Source: Pseudomonas floridensis
Lineage (GTDB): Bacteria; Pseudomonadota; Gammaproteobacteria; Pseudomonadales; Pseudomonadaceae
DNA: 39,068 bases
NCBI RefSeq assembly: GCF_002087235.1
Contig: NZ_MUIO01000111.1
Span: 1 to 39,068, forward strand
Direction: 5' to 3'
The notes beneath the pieces were generated by a model. The model ran no database searches, was not told the DNA's origin, and saw only the letters and a program-made list of their open reading frames with translations. Made by a program: the position numbers and the translations under genes. This document shows, piece after piece, positions 11,475 to 18,954 of the stretch. How positions within the stretch are numbered: position 1 is the stretch's first letter; each line of letters starts with the position of its first letter.

Positions 11475-12635
11475 ATGCGGTTGGCTGATTTCATCCTTCA
11501 GAATATCGAGCCCATCCTGCAGCAATGGGAAGACTTCGCTAAAACCATGACGCCTGCCGCGGACGGTATGGACGCTGTGGCGTTGCGAGACCATGCCGAA
11601 CAGATGCTGCTCACGATTGCGGCTGACCTGCGGACGACCCAGAGCCATACCGCAAGAATTTCGAAATCTCACGGCGAAGCACCCGATTCGCTCAAGCCTA
11701 CTGCTGCTGAAACCCATGCCGATACGCGTCAGACGTCGGGGTTCACGATCGGTCAGATGATTGCCGAGTACAGGGCCTTGCGGACCAGCGTACTGGTGCT
11801 CTGGATGCCGCCCAAGGATGTGACGAGAGATGAGGAGATTTCCGACATCATTCGTTTCAACGAGGCGATCGATCAAGCGCTCGCGGAGTCGGTTGTGACT
11901 TACACGCAGGCGGTCGACGCCGCGCGCAACGTATTTCTCGGGATTCTCGGGCATGATCTGCGCAGTCCGTTGGGGGCTATTTCGCTAAGCGCCGAGGTGC
12001 TCTTGGGGGCAGGTGATCTTCCTCCTAAATCCCTCAAGAATGTGTCACGTATTTTTACCAGCGTGAAGCGTTCGGTCAGCATCGTCGGCGATCTGCTGGA
12101 TTTCACGCGCACCCAACTGGGCTCGGGCATCCCCGTGCGTAGAGAGACGGATGACCTCGCTCAGGCGTGCGAGGCAATGGTCGAGGAGGCATGCGCCTAT
12201 CATCCGGACCGCAACATTGTTCTGCGTTCGCAGGCTCGGCTGGTCGCAAGCTTTGATCGCTCTCGCATGGAACAAGTGATTTCCAATCTGATAGGCAACG
12301 CGATCAAACACGGCAGCCCCGGCAAGACGGTGACAGTGACGTTGACTGATGAGCAGGGATTTGCGTGTCTGGCGGTTCACAACCAAGGGGCTCCCATCGA
12401 AGAGGGTGCCAAGGCCAGTCTGTTTAGTCCCATGGTTCGGCATCTGCGCGATGGCGGTGTGGAATATGGCGCCGGTGCTGGTCTGGGGCTTGGGCTGTAC
12501 ATCGCATCAGCCATTGTCAGCGCGCATCACGGCAGTATCGAAGTCGATTCCGTTGCGGGTCATGGGACCACCTTTATCGTCAGAATACCTTTAACCCCGA
12601 GCAGTGCCTCGCCGTTGCCTCTCGCTGAATATTGA
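11475..12635 (+). CDS. Orphan soluble sensor histidine kinase
   Basis: This 386-residue protein has no membrane segment. Residues 1-145 resemble the all-helical RsbRD-type N-terminal sensor domain (MRLADFILQNIEPILQQW, later GFTIGQMIAEYRALR). The HisKA phosphoacceptor is H160 in LGHDLRSPLGAI. HATPase_c motifs are NLIGNAIKHG (N box) and GAGLGLGLYIA (G2 box). GGAG precedes ATG 11475. No response regulator is adjacent, so the partner is encoded elsewhere. A cytoplasmic stimulus is inferred from the lack of transmembrane segments. The family is a common accessory kinase type in Pseudomonas and the signal is unknown. Confidence 0.88.
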   Translation: MRLADFILQNIEPILQQWEDFAKTMTPAADGMDAVALRDHAEQMLLTIAADLRTTQSHTARISKSHGEAPDSLKPTAAETHADTRQTSGFTIGQMIAEYRALRTSVLVLWMPPKDVTRDEEISDIIRFNEAIDQALAESVVTYTQAVDAARNVFLGILGHDLRSPLGAISLSAEVLLGAGDLPPKSLKNVSRIFTSVKRSVSIVGDLLDFTRTQLGSGIPVRRETDDLAQACEAMVEEACAYHPDRNIVLRSQARLVASFDRSRMEQVISNLIGNAIKHGSPGKTVTVTLTDEQGFACLAVHNQGAPIEEGAKASLFSPMVRHLRDGGVEYGAGAGLGLGLYIASAIVSAHHGSIEVDSVAGHGTTFIVRIPLTPSSASPLPLAEY

Positions 12636-12734
12636 TCGAAAGGGCCGTCGGTCAGTTACTTTGAAACATTCAGAAACTTGCAGCGACGCCGTCACTCACA
12701 GCTACAAGACCGAGATATTGGAAGGGGGCGGATG

Positions 12735-12977
12735 ATGATCGACGATCTCATCAAGTGGAACAGTCGCTGGCGGCTGAACAGGCATGTGGTGTCTTGCAGA
12801 GTGTGCCTGTCCATGCAGGAAGAATCGGATCGCGGGCTGGCGTTTTCTCACCAGGCTGGCTGCTGGTGCGCGCATGAAAACTCAAATCCTTGGGAGGAGT
12901 TGGACAAGGCGTGTGGCAAGACGGCCCCCTGGACTGCCAAACCCGCTACTAAAGTTGCGCCGATTCACGCACGCTAA
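12735..12977 (+). CDS. Small Cys/His-rich hypothetical protein
   Basis: This is an 80-residue protein of unknown function. ATG 12735 is preferred because AAGGGGG lies 6 bases upstream; ATG 12732 and a longer frame from 12678 also exist. It has C21-x2-C24, then H39-x3-C43-x-C45 and C60, a pattern that could bind zinc or form a small structural site. The N-terminal half is well ordered and basic (KWNSRWRLNRH). The C-terminus is rich in Ala, Pro and Lys and may be disordered. It lies between the kinase and a strong terminator. I do not recognise a named family. Confidence 0.55.
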   Translation: MIDDLIKWNSRWRLNRHVVSCRVCLSMQEESDRGLAFSHQAGCWCAHENSNPWEELDKACGKTAPWTAKPATKVAPIHAR

Positions 12978-13033
12978 GGGTGACCAGGCGGCGCTTCGGC
13001 GTAGCCATGCCGGAATTTCCATACTCAGGTACT

Positions 13034-13074
13034 AAAAACCCCGGCCTGACGACGTCAGGCCGGGGTTTTTTATC
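13034..13074. terminator. Strong bidirectional terminator
   Basis: A 17-bp perfect stem (13034-13050 with 13054-13070, 3-base loop GAC) has AAAAA at its left foot and TTTTT at its right. It terminates both the small plus-strand gene and the minus-strand citA. Confidence 0.9.
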
Positions 13075-13087
13075 GTGTGACCCTTGA

Positions 13088-14380
13088 TCAGGCTGTGGCA
13101 GCAGCGCCAGGCGCTTCGAGTTTCTGGCCGCCTTTGCGGAACAGCACCAGCGTTGCGATCAAGCCAAGCACAGCGGCACCCGTCAACCAGATGCCGGGCG
13201 CGGCTTTGTTGCCCAGCGCGTGAATCAGGTAGGTACAGGCCGCAGGTGTAAAGCCGCCGAAAGTCGCGGTCGCCAGGCTGTAGGCCAGCGAGAAACCGGT
13301 GGTGCGGACTTCGACCGGCATGATCTCGGTCAGCGCCACGACCATCGCGCCGTTGTAAGAGCCATACAGGAACGAGAACCACAGCTCGACCATCAGCAGA
13401 TGGCTGAAGCTTGGGTGTTCAACCAGCCACGACAGGGCTGGGTAGGCCGTGGCGATTGCCAGGACAGTGGCCGCGATCAACAACGGCTTGCGGCCGATCC
13501 GGTCCGAAAACGAACCCATGATCGGCAGCCAGATGAAGTTGGACACACCCACGCAGACGGTGACCAGCAGGCTTTCCAGATCGGTCAGGTTCAGTTCGTT
13601 CTTGCCAAAGGTCGGGGTGTAGGCGGTGATCAGGTAGAACGACACCGTGGTCATGACCACCAGCGCCATGCCGCCCAGCACCAGACCGAAGTTCTGGCTG
13701 ATGGAGCGCACCACTTCACCCAGAGTCGGGCGATGCTTGCGGGCTTCGAACTCGGGGGACTCTTCCAGCGAACGGCGGATGATGAAGATCGCCGGCACGA
13801 TCATGCAGCCGACCAGGAACGGAACGCGCCAGCCCCAGTCGCTCATTTGTTCGGGGCTGAGCCAGTGATTCAGGCCGACGCCCAGCAGACCGGCGAAAAC
13901 CACCGCGGCCTGTTGGCTTGCGGACTGCCAGCTGACAAAGAAACCCTTGCGACCGGGCGTCGAAATTTCAGCCAGATACACCGAAACGCCGCCCAGTTCC
14001 ACGCCCGCCGAGAAGCCTTGCAGCAGGCGACCAAGCAGGACCAGCAACGGTGCCGCGACACCCAGCGTGGCATAACCCGGCACGCAGGCGATCAACAGTG
14101 TGCCCATCGCCATCATGGCCAGCGTCACGATCAGGCCTTTGCGGCGGCCGTGGCGGTCAATGTAGGCACCCAGGAAGATGGCACCCAGTGGACGCATCAG
14201 AAAACCTGCGCCGAAGGTTGCCAGCGACAGCATCAGCGATGCGAAGGCACTGTCGGAAGGAAAGAACGCTTTGGCGATGGCCGTGGCATAAAAGCCATAG
14301 ACCATGAAATCGAACATCTCGAGGAAGTTACCGCTGACAACGCGAAAGATCGCCTTGCCCTTACTGGTTGTGGAGGCCAT
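13088..14380 (-). CDS. citA: CitA-type citrate/proton symporter (MFS, MHS subfamily)
   Basis: This 430-residue permease belongs to the metabolite:H+ symporter branch of the MFS. It closely follows enterobacterial CitA throughout. The N-terminus SGNFLEMFDFMVYGFYAT, the motif A loop YIDRHGRRKGL, and the segments GRLLQGFSAGVELGGVSVYLAEI, SWQSASQQ and SDRIGRKPL are recognisable family landmarks. Citrate or a related tricarboxylate is the likely substrate; tricarballylate cannot be excluded. It has no catabolic genes beside it. Upstream are repeated TGTAACA sites that probably bind its regulator. Confidence 0.88.
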   Translation of the reverse strand: MASTTSKGKAIFRVVSGNFLEMFDFMVYGFYATAIAKAFFPSDSAFASLMLSLATFGAGFLMRPLGAIFLGAYIDRHGRRKGLIVTLAMMAMGTLLIACVPGYATLGVAAPLLVLLGRLLQGFSAGVELGGVSVYLAEISTPGRKGFFVSWQSASQQAAVVFAGLLGVGLNHWLSPEQMSDWGWRVPFLVGCMIVPAIFIIRRSLEESPEFEARKHRPTLGEVVRSISQNFGLVLGGMALVVMTTVSFYLITAYTPTFGKNELNLTDLESLLVTVCVGVSNFIWLPIMGSFSDRIGRKPLLIAATVLAIATAYPALSWLVEHPSFSHLLMVELWFSFLYGSYNGAMVVALTEIMPVEVRTTGFSLAYSLATATFGGFTPAACTYLIHALGNKAAPGIWLTGAAVLGLIATLVLFRKGGQKLEAPGAAATA

Positions 14381-14475
14381 TTAGTTACTCGCTCAGGCTC
14401 ATCGGCTTGGAGTCCGTTGTCGTTTTTATCCCGTATGCATCACGTCGCCGATGCATTCGGCTCGCGCTGCATATT

Positions 14476-14494
14476 TGTAACAGTATGTGTTACA
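14476..14494. promoter_or_regulatory. Operator-like palindrome TGTAACA-N5-TGTTACA
   Basis: A perfect 7-bp inverted repeat (14476-14482 and 14488-14494) spaced by five bases, about 95 bases upstream of the citA start. The size and symmetry fit a dimeric repressor site. Confidence 0.6.
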
Positions 14495-14610
14495 GGGCTC
14501 AAAGACAACCGTTTCGGCGTTTGTTTAGCGGCGTGCCAGGGCTTGACAAACAGCAGCACGAGAAAATTTTTCGTTTGACGCAAGTCACCGCCACTATTCC
14601 CGTAACGATG

Positions 14611-14620
14611 TGTAACAGTA
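14611..14620. promoter_or_regulatory. Second copy of TGTAACAGTA
   Basis: The ten bases TGTAACAGTA recur exactly as at 14476-14485, 135 bases away. A related GTAAC lies 9 bases before (14602-14606). It has no good right half-site, so it would be a half operator. Confidence 0.4.
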
Positions 14621-14849
14621 ATGGACGGCTTTAACGTCAACTGCGGAACCAGAATGAGTCTAAGTGCCACTCACCGGATTCTCAGGTCGCCAGGATGGCA
14701 AAATGGACTTTTACCGCTCATCTGAAAGGATTCCAGATTTTGTTGCCGGACGTCATTGCGCTCTGGCGGACTCGGCATGCAACGGATTGCTGTTGCACAG
14801 GTCGTGCTTCACCGGGTCTTTTTCGTCGGTGGCCGGTGCACTACTTTCG

Positions 14850-15893
14850 ATGACTTCTACCTTGCGGGATAAGAGTTTGGGTTGGTTTGGACGAGTTGCA
14901 GGGTATGTAGGGCTGATTTTCTGTAGTGGCTGTGATCCGGAGAGGAGTCTGCAAAGTTTTGGCGGGCCGACCATGGGCAGTCACTATTCAGTGGTCTATA
15001 CACAGGGGCGCGGTCAGCCCGACAGTCACGCGCTGCATCGTGAAGTGGATGCCATCCTGGCTGAAGTCGATCAGCAGATGTCCCTGTGGCGCACCGATTC
15101 GGACATCGCGCAGTTCAATACGCTGCCTGCCAACAGTTGCCAGAAAATGCCTGCGCCGGTGCTGGACATGGTTCGTCTCGGTGATTACCTGTCCCGCGAA
15201 AGCAGTGGCGCCTTCGACGTCACGATAGAGCCGTTGATGGAGTTGTGGGGATTTGGTCCCGACAGTTGGCCCAAAGACCCACCGACGCGCAAACAACTGG
15301 ATGAAACGCGTGCCAAGGTCGATTACCGCGGGCTACGCGTTGACGATCAGCGGTTGTGCAAGACCGCCGCTGTGCGCGTCGATCTCAACAGCATCGCTGC
15401 CGGTTACGCCGTGGACCGGATAGGTCAGCGTCTCGAGGCGCTGGGCGTGCGCGATTATCTGGTGCAGGTCACCGGGGAGTTGAAGACCAGAGGCCGTAAG
15501 CCGGACGGTTCTGCGTGGCGAGTGACACTGGAACTGCCGCATAACGAACATCAAGCGATGCAGGAAGTCTTTGCGTTACACGACAACAGCGTCTCCACGG
15601 CGAGTGATCACGCGGTGTTCTTTGGCGGAGCCCGTCATCAGGCGTCGCGCACGCTGGATGCCTTGACTGGCAAGCCGATCAGTCATGACCTGGCGTCGGT
15701 CACCGTCATCCATCCTTCAGCCCTGATGGCGGACGGCCTTTCGTCGCTGTTGCTGATTCTTGGCCCGGAACGCGCCTGGAAATATTCGCAAGAACATAAA
15801 ATTGCTGCTTTTTTTGTGATTCGTGCCGATAAGCGCTTTATCATTCGCACCAATGCGTCGTTCGATCTCCTTACCTCGGAGGGACCCCTGTAA
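14850..15893 (+). CDS. Degenerate ApbE-like lipoprotein (FAD:protein FMN transferase family)
   Basis: This 347-residue protein from ATG 14850 has a lipoprotein-type signal (…GYVGLIFCSGC, C28). The family covalently attaches FMN from FAD to Thr of NqrB/NqrC or RnfG/D in the periplasm. Family landmarks are GPTMGSHYSV (39-47), FDVTIEPLMELWGFG (122-136) and SIAAGYAVD (181-189). Several conserved positions have changed: the Lys of IAKGY is A184, the GGE turn is TGE (208-210), the His of the HxIDPxTG motif is R267 with DP to DA, and the AD-x-L-x-T metal motif ends in Ser. There is no adjacent NQR operon and no NqrM gene before sthA. Activity is doubtful. Confidence 0.8.
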   Translation: MTSTLRDKSLGWFGRVAGYVGLIFCSGCDPERSLQSFGGPTMGSHYSVVYTQGRGQPDSHALHREVDAILAEVDQQMSLWRTDSDIAQFNTLPANSCQKMPAPVLDMVRLGDYLSRESSGAFDVTIEPLMELWGFGPDSWPKDPPTRKQLDETRAKVDYRGLRVDDQRLCKTAAVRVDLNSIAAGYAVDRIGQRLEALGVRDYLVQVTGELKTRGRKPDGSAWRVTLELPHNEHQAMQEVFALHDNSVSTASDHAVFFGGARHQASRTLDALTGKPISHDLASVTVIHPSALMADGLSSLLLILGPERAWKYSQEHKIAAFFVIRADKRFIIRTNASFDLLTSEGPL

Positions 15894-16049
15894 GTGCGTT
15901 GTACTTGGCTGGCTTATTTGCGCAGACAAAAGTGGCCTTCGACGCGACCAAGGGTTAATGTTCGCCGCCTCGGCGCAGCGCTAGACTGCGCGGCGTGATT
16001 TAGCCAGAGATGCCAGAGTGGCGCCTCGGACTGTTCTAAAGGAGTACGC

Positions 16050-17444
16050 ATGGCTGTCTACAACTACGACGTAGTGGTACTGGGTTCCGGCCCAGCCGGA
16101 GAAGGCGCGGCAATGAACGCCGCCAAGGCGGGACGCAAGGTCGCCATGGTCGACAGCCGTCGGCAGGTGGGGGGCAACTGTACTCACCTGGGCACCATTC
16201 CATCCAAGGCACTGCGTCACTCGGTCAAACAGATCATTCAGTTCAACACCAACCCCATGTTCCGGGCCATAGGCGAGCCGCGCTGGTTTTCGTTTCCGGA
16301 TGTGTTGAAGAACGCGGAGATGGTCATCTCCAAGCAGGTCGCTTCGCGCACCAGCTACTACGCACGCAACCGGGTCGATGTGTTCTTTGGGACAGGCAGC
16401 TTCGCCGACGAGAACAGCATCAATGTGGTCTGCCCCAATGGCGTGGTGGAAAAACTGGTCGCCAACCAGATTATCATCGCCACAGGATCGCGCCCGTATC
16501 GCCCGGCGGATATCGATTTCAGTCACAAGCGCATCTACGACAGCGACACCATCCTCAGCCTCGGCCACACCCCGCGCAAGCTGATCATCTATGGCGCCGG
16601 CGTGATCGGCTGCGAATACGCATCGATCTTCAGTGGTCTGGGCGTGCTGGTCGAGCTGGTGGATAATCGCGACCAGCTGTTGAGTTTCCTCGATACCGAG
16701 ATCTCGCAAGCGCTGAGCTATCACTTCAGCAACAACAACGTGATGGTTCGTCATAACGAAGAGTACGAGAAGGTCGAAGGCCTGGACAACGGGGTGATTC
16801 TGCACCTGAAATCCGGCAAGAAGATCAAGGCCGATGCCTTGCTGTGGTGCAACGGGCGGACCGGCAACACCGACAAGCTGGGCCTGGAAAACATCGGTCT
16901 CAAGGCCAACGGCCGGGGCCAGATCGAAGTCGACGAAAACTATCGTACGACCGTCGCCAGTGTTTATGGCGCAGGCGACGTGATTGGCTGGCCGAGCCTG
17001 GCCAGTGCGGCATACGACCAGGGCCGCTCGGCGGCGGGCAGTGTGGTCGACAACGGCAGCTGGCGTTACGTCAACGACGTGCCGACCGGGATCTACACCA
17101 TTCCCGAGATCAGCTCGATCGGCAAGAACGAGCACGAGCTGACCCAGGCCAAGGTGCCATATGAAGTCGGCAAGGCGTTCTTCAAAGGCATGGCGCGTGC
17201 GCAGATTTCCGGCGAGCGGGTCGGGATGCTGAAGATCCTGTTCCATCGCGAAACCCTGGAAGTGCTGGGCGTGCATTGCTTCGGCGACCAGGCGTCGGAG
17301 ATCGTGCACATCGGCCAGGCGATCATGAATCAGCCCGGCGACGCCAATACCATGAAGTATTTCGTGAACACCACGTTCAACTACCCGACCATGGCCGAAG
17401 CCTATCGGGTAGCCGCTTACGATGGCCTCAACCGGCTTTTTTGA
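16050..17444 (+). CDS. sthA: Soluble pyridine nucleotide transhydrogenase SthA
   Basis: This 464-residue flavoprotein moves reducing equivalents between NADPH and NAD+ in the cytoplasm. The FAD motif GSGPAGEGAA begins at residue 12. GGNCTHLGTIPSKALRHS (41-58) matches the transhydrogenase version of the disulfide-oxidoreductase active site, with one Cys only, as expected for this family. The NAD(P) motif GAGVIGCEYAS and the C-terminal dimerisation domain follow. AAAGGAG precedes ATG 16050. The gene is convergent with glpQ-like gdpD. Confidence 0.96.
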   Translation: MAVYNYDVVVLGSGPAGEGAAMNAAKAGRKVAMVDSRRQVGGNCTHLGTIPSKALRHSVKQIIQFNTNPMFRAIGEPRWFSFPDVLKNAEMVISKQVASRTSYYARNRVDVFFGTGSFADENSINVVCPNGVVEKLVANQIIIATGSRPYRPADIDFSHKRIYDSDTILSLGHTPRKLIIYGAGVIGCEYASIFSGLGVLVELVDNRDQLLSFLDTEISQALSYHFSNNNVMVRHNEEYEKVEGLDNGVILHLKSGKKIKADALLWCNGRTGNTDKLGLENIGLKANGRGQIEVDENYRTTVASVYGAGDVIGWPSLASAAYDQGRSAAGSVVDNGSWRYVNDVPTGIYTIPEISSIGKNEHELTQAKVPYEVGKAFFKGMARAQISGERVGMLKILFHRETLEVLGVHCFGDQASEIVHIGQAIMNQPGDANTMKYFVNTTFNYPTMAEAYRVAAYDGLNRLF

Positions 17445-17486
17445 GCGACTCCGGCCGGTGGCCTGAGCCGGCCGGGGCGACCGATT

Positions 17487-18209
17487 TCAGCGATTCCCGA
17501 GCGTGGCGGTGGCCAAACCGGGAAAGTCTGTAATCAGGCTGTCTACGCCGAAGTCGGCGAGCCTGCGCATCAGGGCAGGCTCGTTGACCGTCCAAACCGA
17601 CACATGCAGGCCCTGGCGCTGCGCTTTCTGCAGGCGCTCGGGTGTGCACAGCGTCCAGTTCAGCGCCAGAATCTCACAGCCATAGTTCTGCGCGACCTTC
17701 AGCGGGTCGAGCCAGGCGTATTCGGCGACCAGCCCACGCGAGATGTCCGGTGTCAGTTCGACGGCGGCGCGCAGCACTTCTCGCGAGCTGGAGGTGATGG
17801 TGACCTTGTCCAGCAGGCCGTGACGCTGAGCCATCTCGCGAATCGCCAGCACGGTGTTCGCGGCCCGGGTGCGTGAAGCGCTTTTGACTTCCAGCTGCCA
17901 ATGCTCGAAATCGCATTGCTCGAAGAGTGTTTCCAGACGTGGAATGGGGCAGGGGTTTACCCAGCCCGGCCCGCCCTTGCGCGCATCGTAGGTCACCAGG
18001 TCGGCAGCGGCGTGTTCATTGACCTTGCCGCGCCGGTCGGTGGTGCGTTTCAGGGTTGGGTCATGAATGACCATCAACTCTCCGTCGAGAGACAGATGCA
18101 GGTCCAGTTCGCAGCGGCGTACGCCGTGCTTGAGGCATTCCTGAAAACTGGTCAGGGTGTTTTCCGGTGCTTCGCCCTTGGCGCCGCGGTGGCCGTAGAT
18201 AAGGGTCAC
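17487..18209 (-). CDS. Glycerophosphodiester phosphodiesterase
   Basis: This 240-residue cytoplasmic enzyme (no signal peptide) hydrolyses glycerophosphodiesters to glycerol-3-phosphate and alcohols. The GDPD motifs are YGHRGAKGEAPENT (HRG plus the metal-ligand Glu), CELDLHLSLDGELMVIHDPTLKRTT (ExD and catalytic His), and a C-terminal VSVWTVNE. The start is GTG 18209, with AGGAG 5 bases upstream. A longer frame to 18236 lacks a ribosome site. It is the UgpQ-like short form. It is convergent with sthA and downstream of the PilZ gene on the same strand. Confidence 0.92.
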   Translation of the reverse strand: MTLIYGHRGAKGEAPENTLTSFQECLKHGVRRCELDLHLSLDGELMVIHDPTLKRTTDRRGKVNEHAAADLVTYDARKGGPGWVNPCPIPRLETLFEQCDFEHWQLEVKSASRTRAANTVLAIREMAQRHGLLDKVTITSSSREVLRAAVELTPDISRGLVAEYAWLDPLKVAQNYGCEILALNWTLCTPERLQKAQRQGLHVSVWTVNEPALMRRLADFGVDSLITDFPGLATATLGNR

Positions 18210-18264
18210 GTTTACTCCTGGCCTGAAAGGCACCAACTACTGTGTATGGGGATAAGAGCCGCGG

Positions 18265-18852
18265 TCATGCGCCTGACGGCTGACCGCGCTCCAGCGCCTG
18301 CCTGCGTTGCTGCGCCTGTCGTTGCAGCACGTGGCGGGCGATCAACTGGCGCTGGGCATCGGGAAGCTGTACGAACTCGACCCAGGTCTCGAAGCCGCCG
18401 TCGGGCAGCGGGTCGCTCTGCGTCACCCTGGCATGCAGCATCAAGCCGGAGGCTTGCGGCATCAGCACCATCTTGATCGACAGTTCTTCACCCGCCGTAT
18501 AATTTTGCAACGAATTGAACTGCATGCCGCCTTCGGAGAGTTTCACCGGCTGCGGGGCGCCAAGCTTGCCGAGCGCCGTGTGTGCGACCACCTGACCCAG
18601 CAGGTCGATGCGCTTGTTCAGCGACTTCAGAAAACTGTTGAGCACCCGGTCTCGCTCGTCGAGCTGGCGCAGCAGGTGCTGTGATTCGAATTCGCTGACG
18701 TGCAGCTCGCTGAGCAGGTCGAACAGCGCCGAAGTTTCCTTCATCGCCTCGTGGCTGGCGGTCTCGGCGGCAGACAGCGGGTTAATTTCCAGTGCGACGC
18801 TGGCATCGATACGGTAGTATTCGCGGCGTTCTGCTTCATCTAATGTCGACAT
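18265..18852 (-). CDS. PilZ-domain protein with long helical insert
   Basis: This 195-residue protein matches the pseudomonad PilZ protein encoded next to lolC (PA2989-like). The RxxxR c-di-GMP motif is REYYR near residue 10. About 80 residues of helix follow (FDLLSELHVSEFESQHLLRQLDERD). The second PilZ motif region is KLSEGGMQF near 104-112, where the usual Asp/Asn of DxSxxG is Lys. Binding of c-di-GMP may therefore be weak or different; the P. aeruginosa relative is, as I recall, among those that bind. Probable cytoplasmic c-di-GMP effector. It is divergent from lolC and upstream of gdpD. Confidence 0.82.
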   Translation of the reverse strand: MSTLDEAERREYYRIDASVALEINPLSAAETASHEAMKETSALFDLLSELHVSEFESQHLLRQLDERDRVLNSFLKSLNKRIDLLGQVVAHTALGKLGAPQPVKLSEGGMQFNSLQNYTAGEELSIKMVLMPQASGLMLHARVTQSDPLPDGGFETWVEFVQLPDAQRQLIARHVLQRQAQQRRQALERGQPSGA

Positions 18853-18954
18853 GGCGAACCCATGGTAGCGGCGGTGGTCAGAGAGTCTCGAGTGTAAAGC
18901 TGCACGTCAAGGCCCGCCACACGGACGTCCTCATTCCTGCGAACAAAGTCCCTA

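Larger units (their letters stand above)
14381..14849. promoter_or_regulatory. Divergent control region citA/apbE-like
   Basis: This 469-base stretch between divergent genes holds the TGTAACA operator-like repeats listed separately. A consensus -35 TTGACA is at 14543-14548 on the plus strand, with only an AT-rich, poor -10 behind it. The apbE frame is open upstream to 14664. ATG 14703 there has an AGGATGG site, so translation could begin within this stretch. Nothing else is recognisable. Confidence 0.45.

Noticed and set aside
13220..14578. 452-codon open frame on plus strand
   Set aside because: Shadow of citA, full of Arg/Gln/His and without hydrophobic core or motifs.
14664..14849. N-terminal extension of the ApbE-like gene
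   Set aside because: It would place the lipoprotein signal 60 residues inside the protein. The start at 14850 gives a sensible signal peptide, although ATG 14703 has the better ribosome site.
15981..17309. 442-codon open frame on minus strand
   Set aside because: Shadow of sthA.
17449..17477. GC-rich inverted repeat after sthA as terminator
   Set aside because: A 10-bp stem is possible but no T-run follows on either strand, so the call is not supported.
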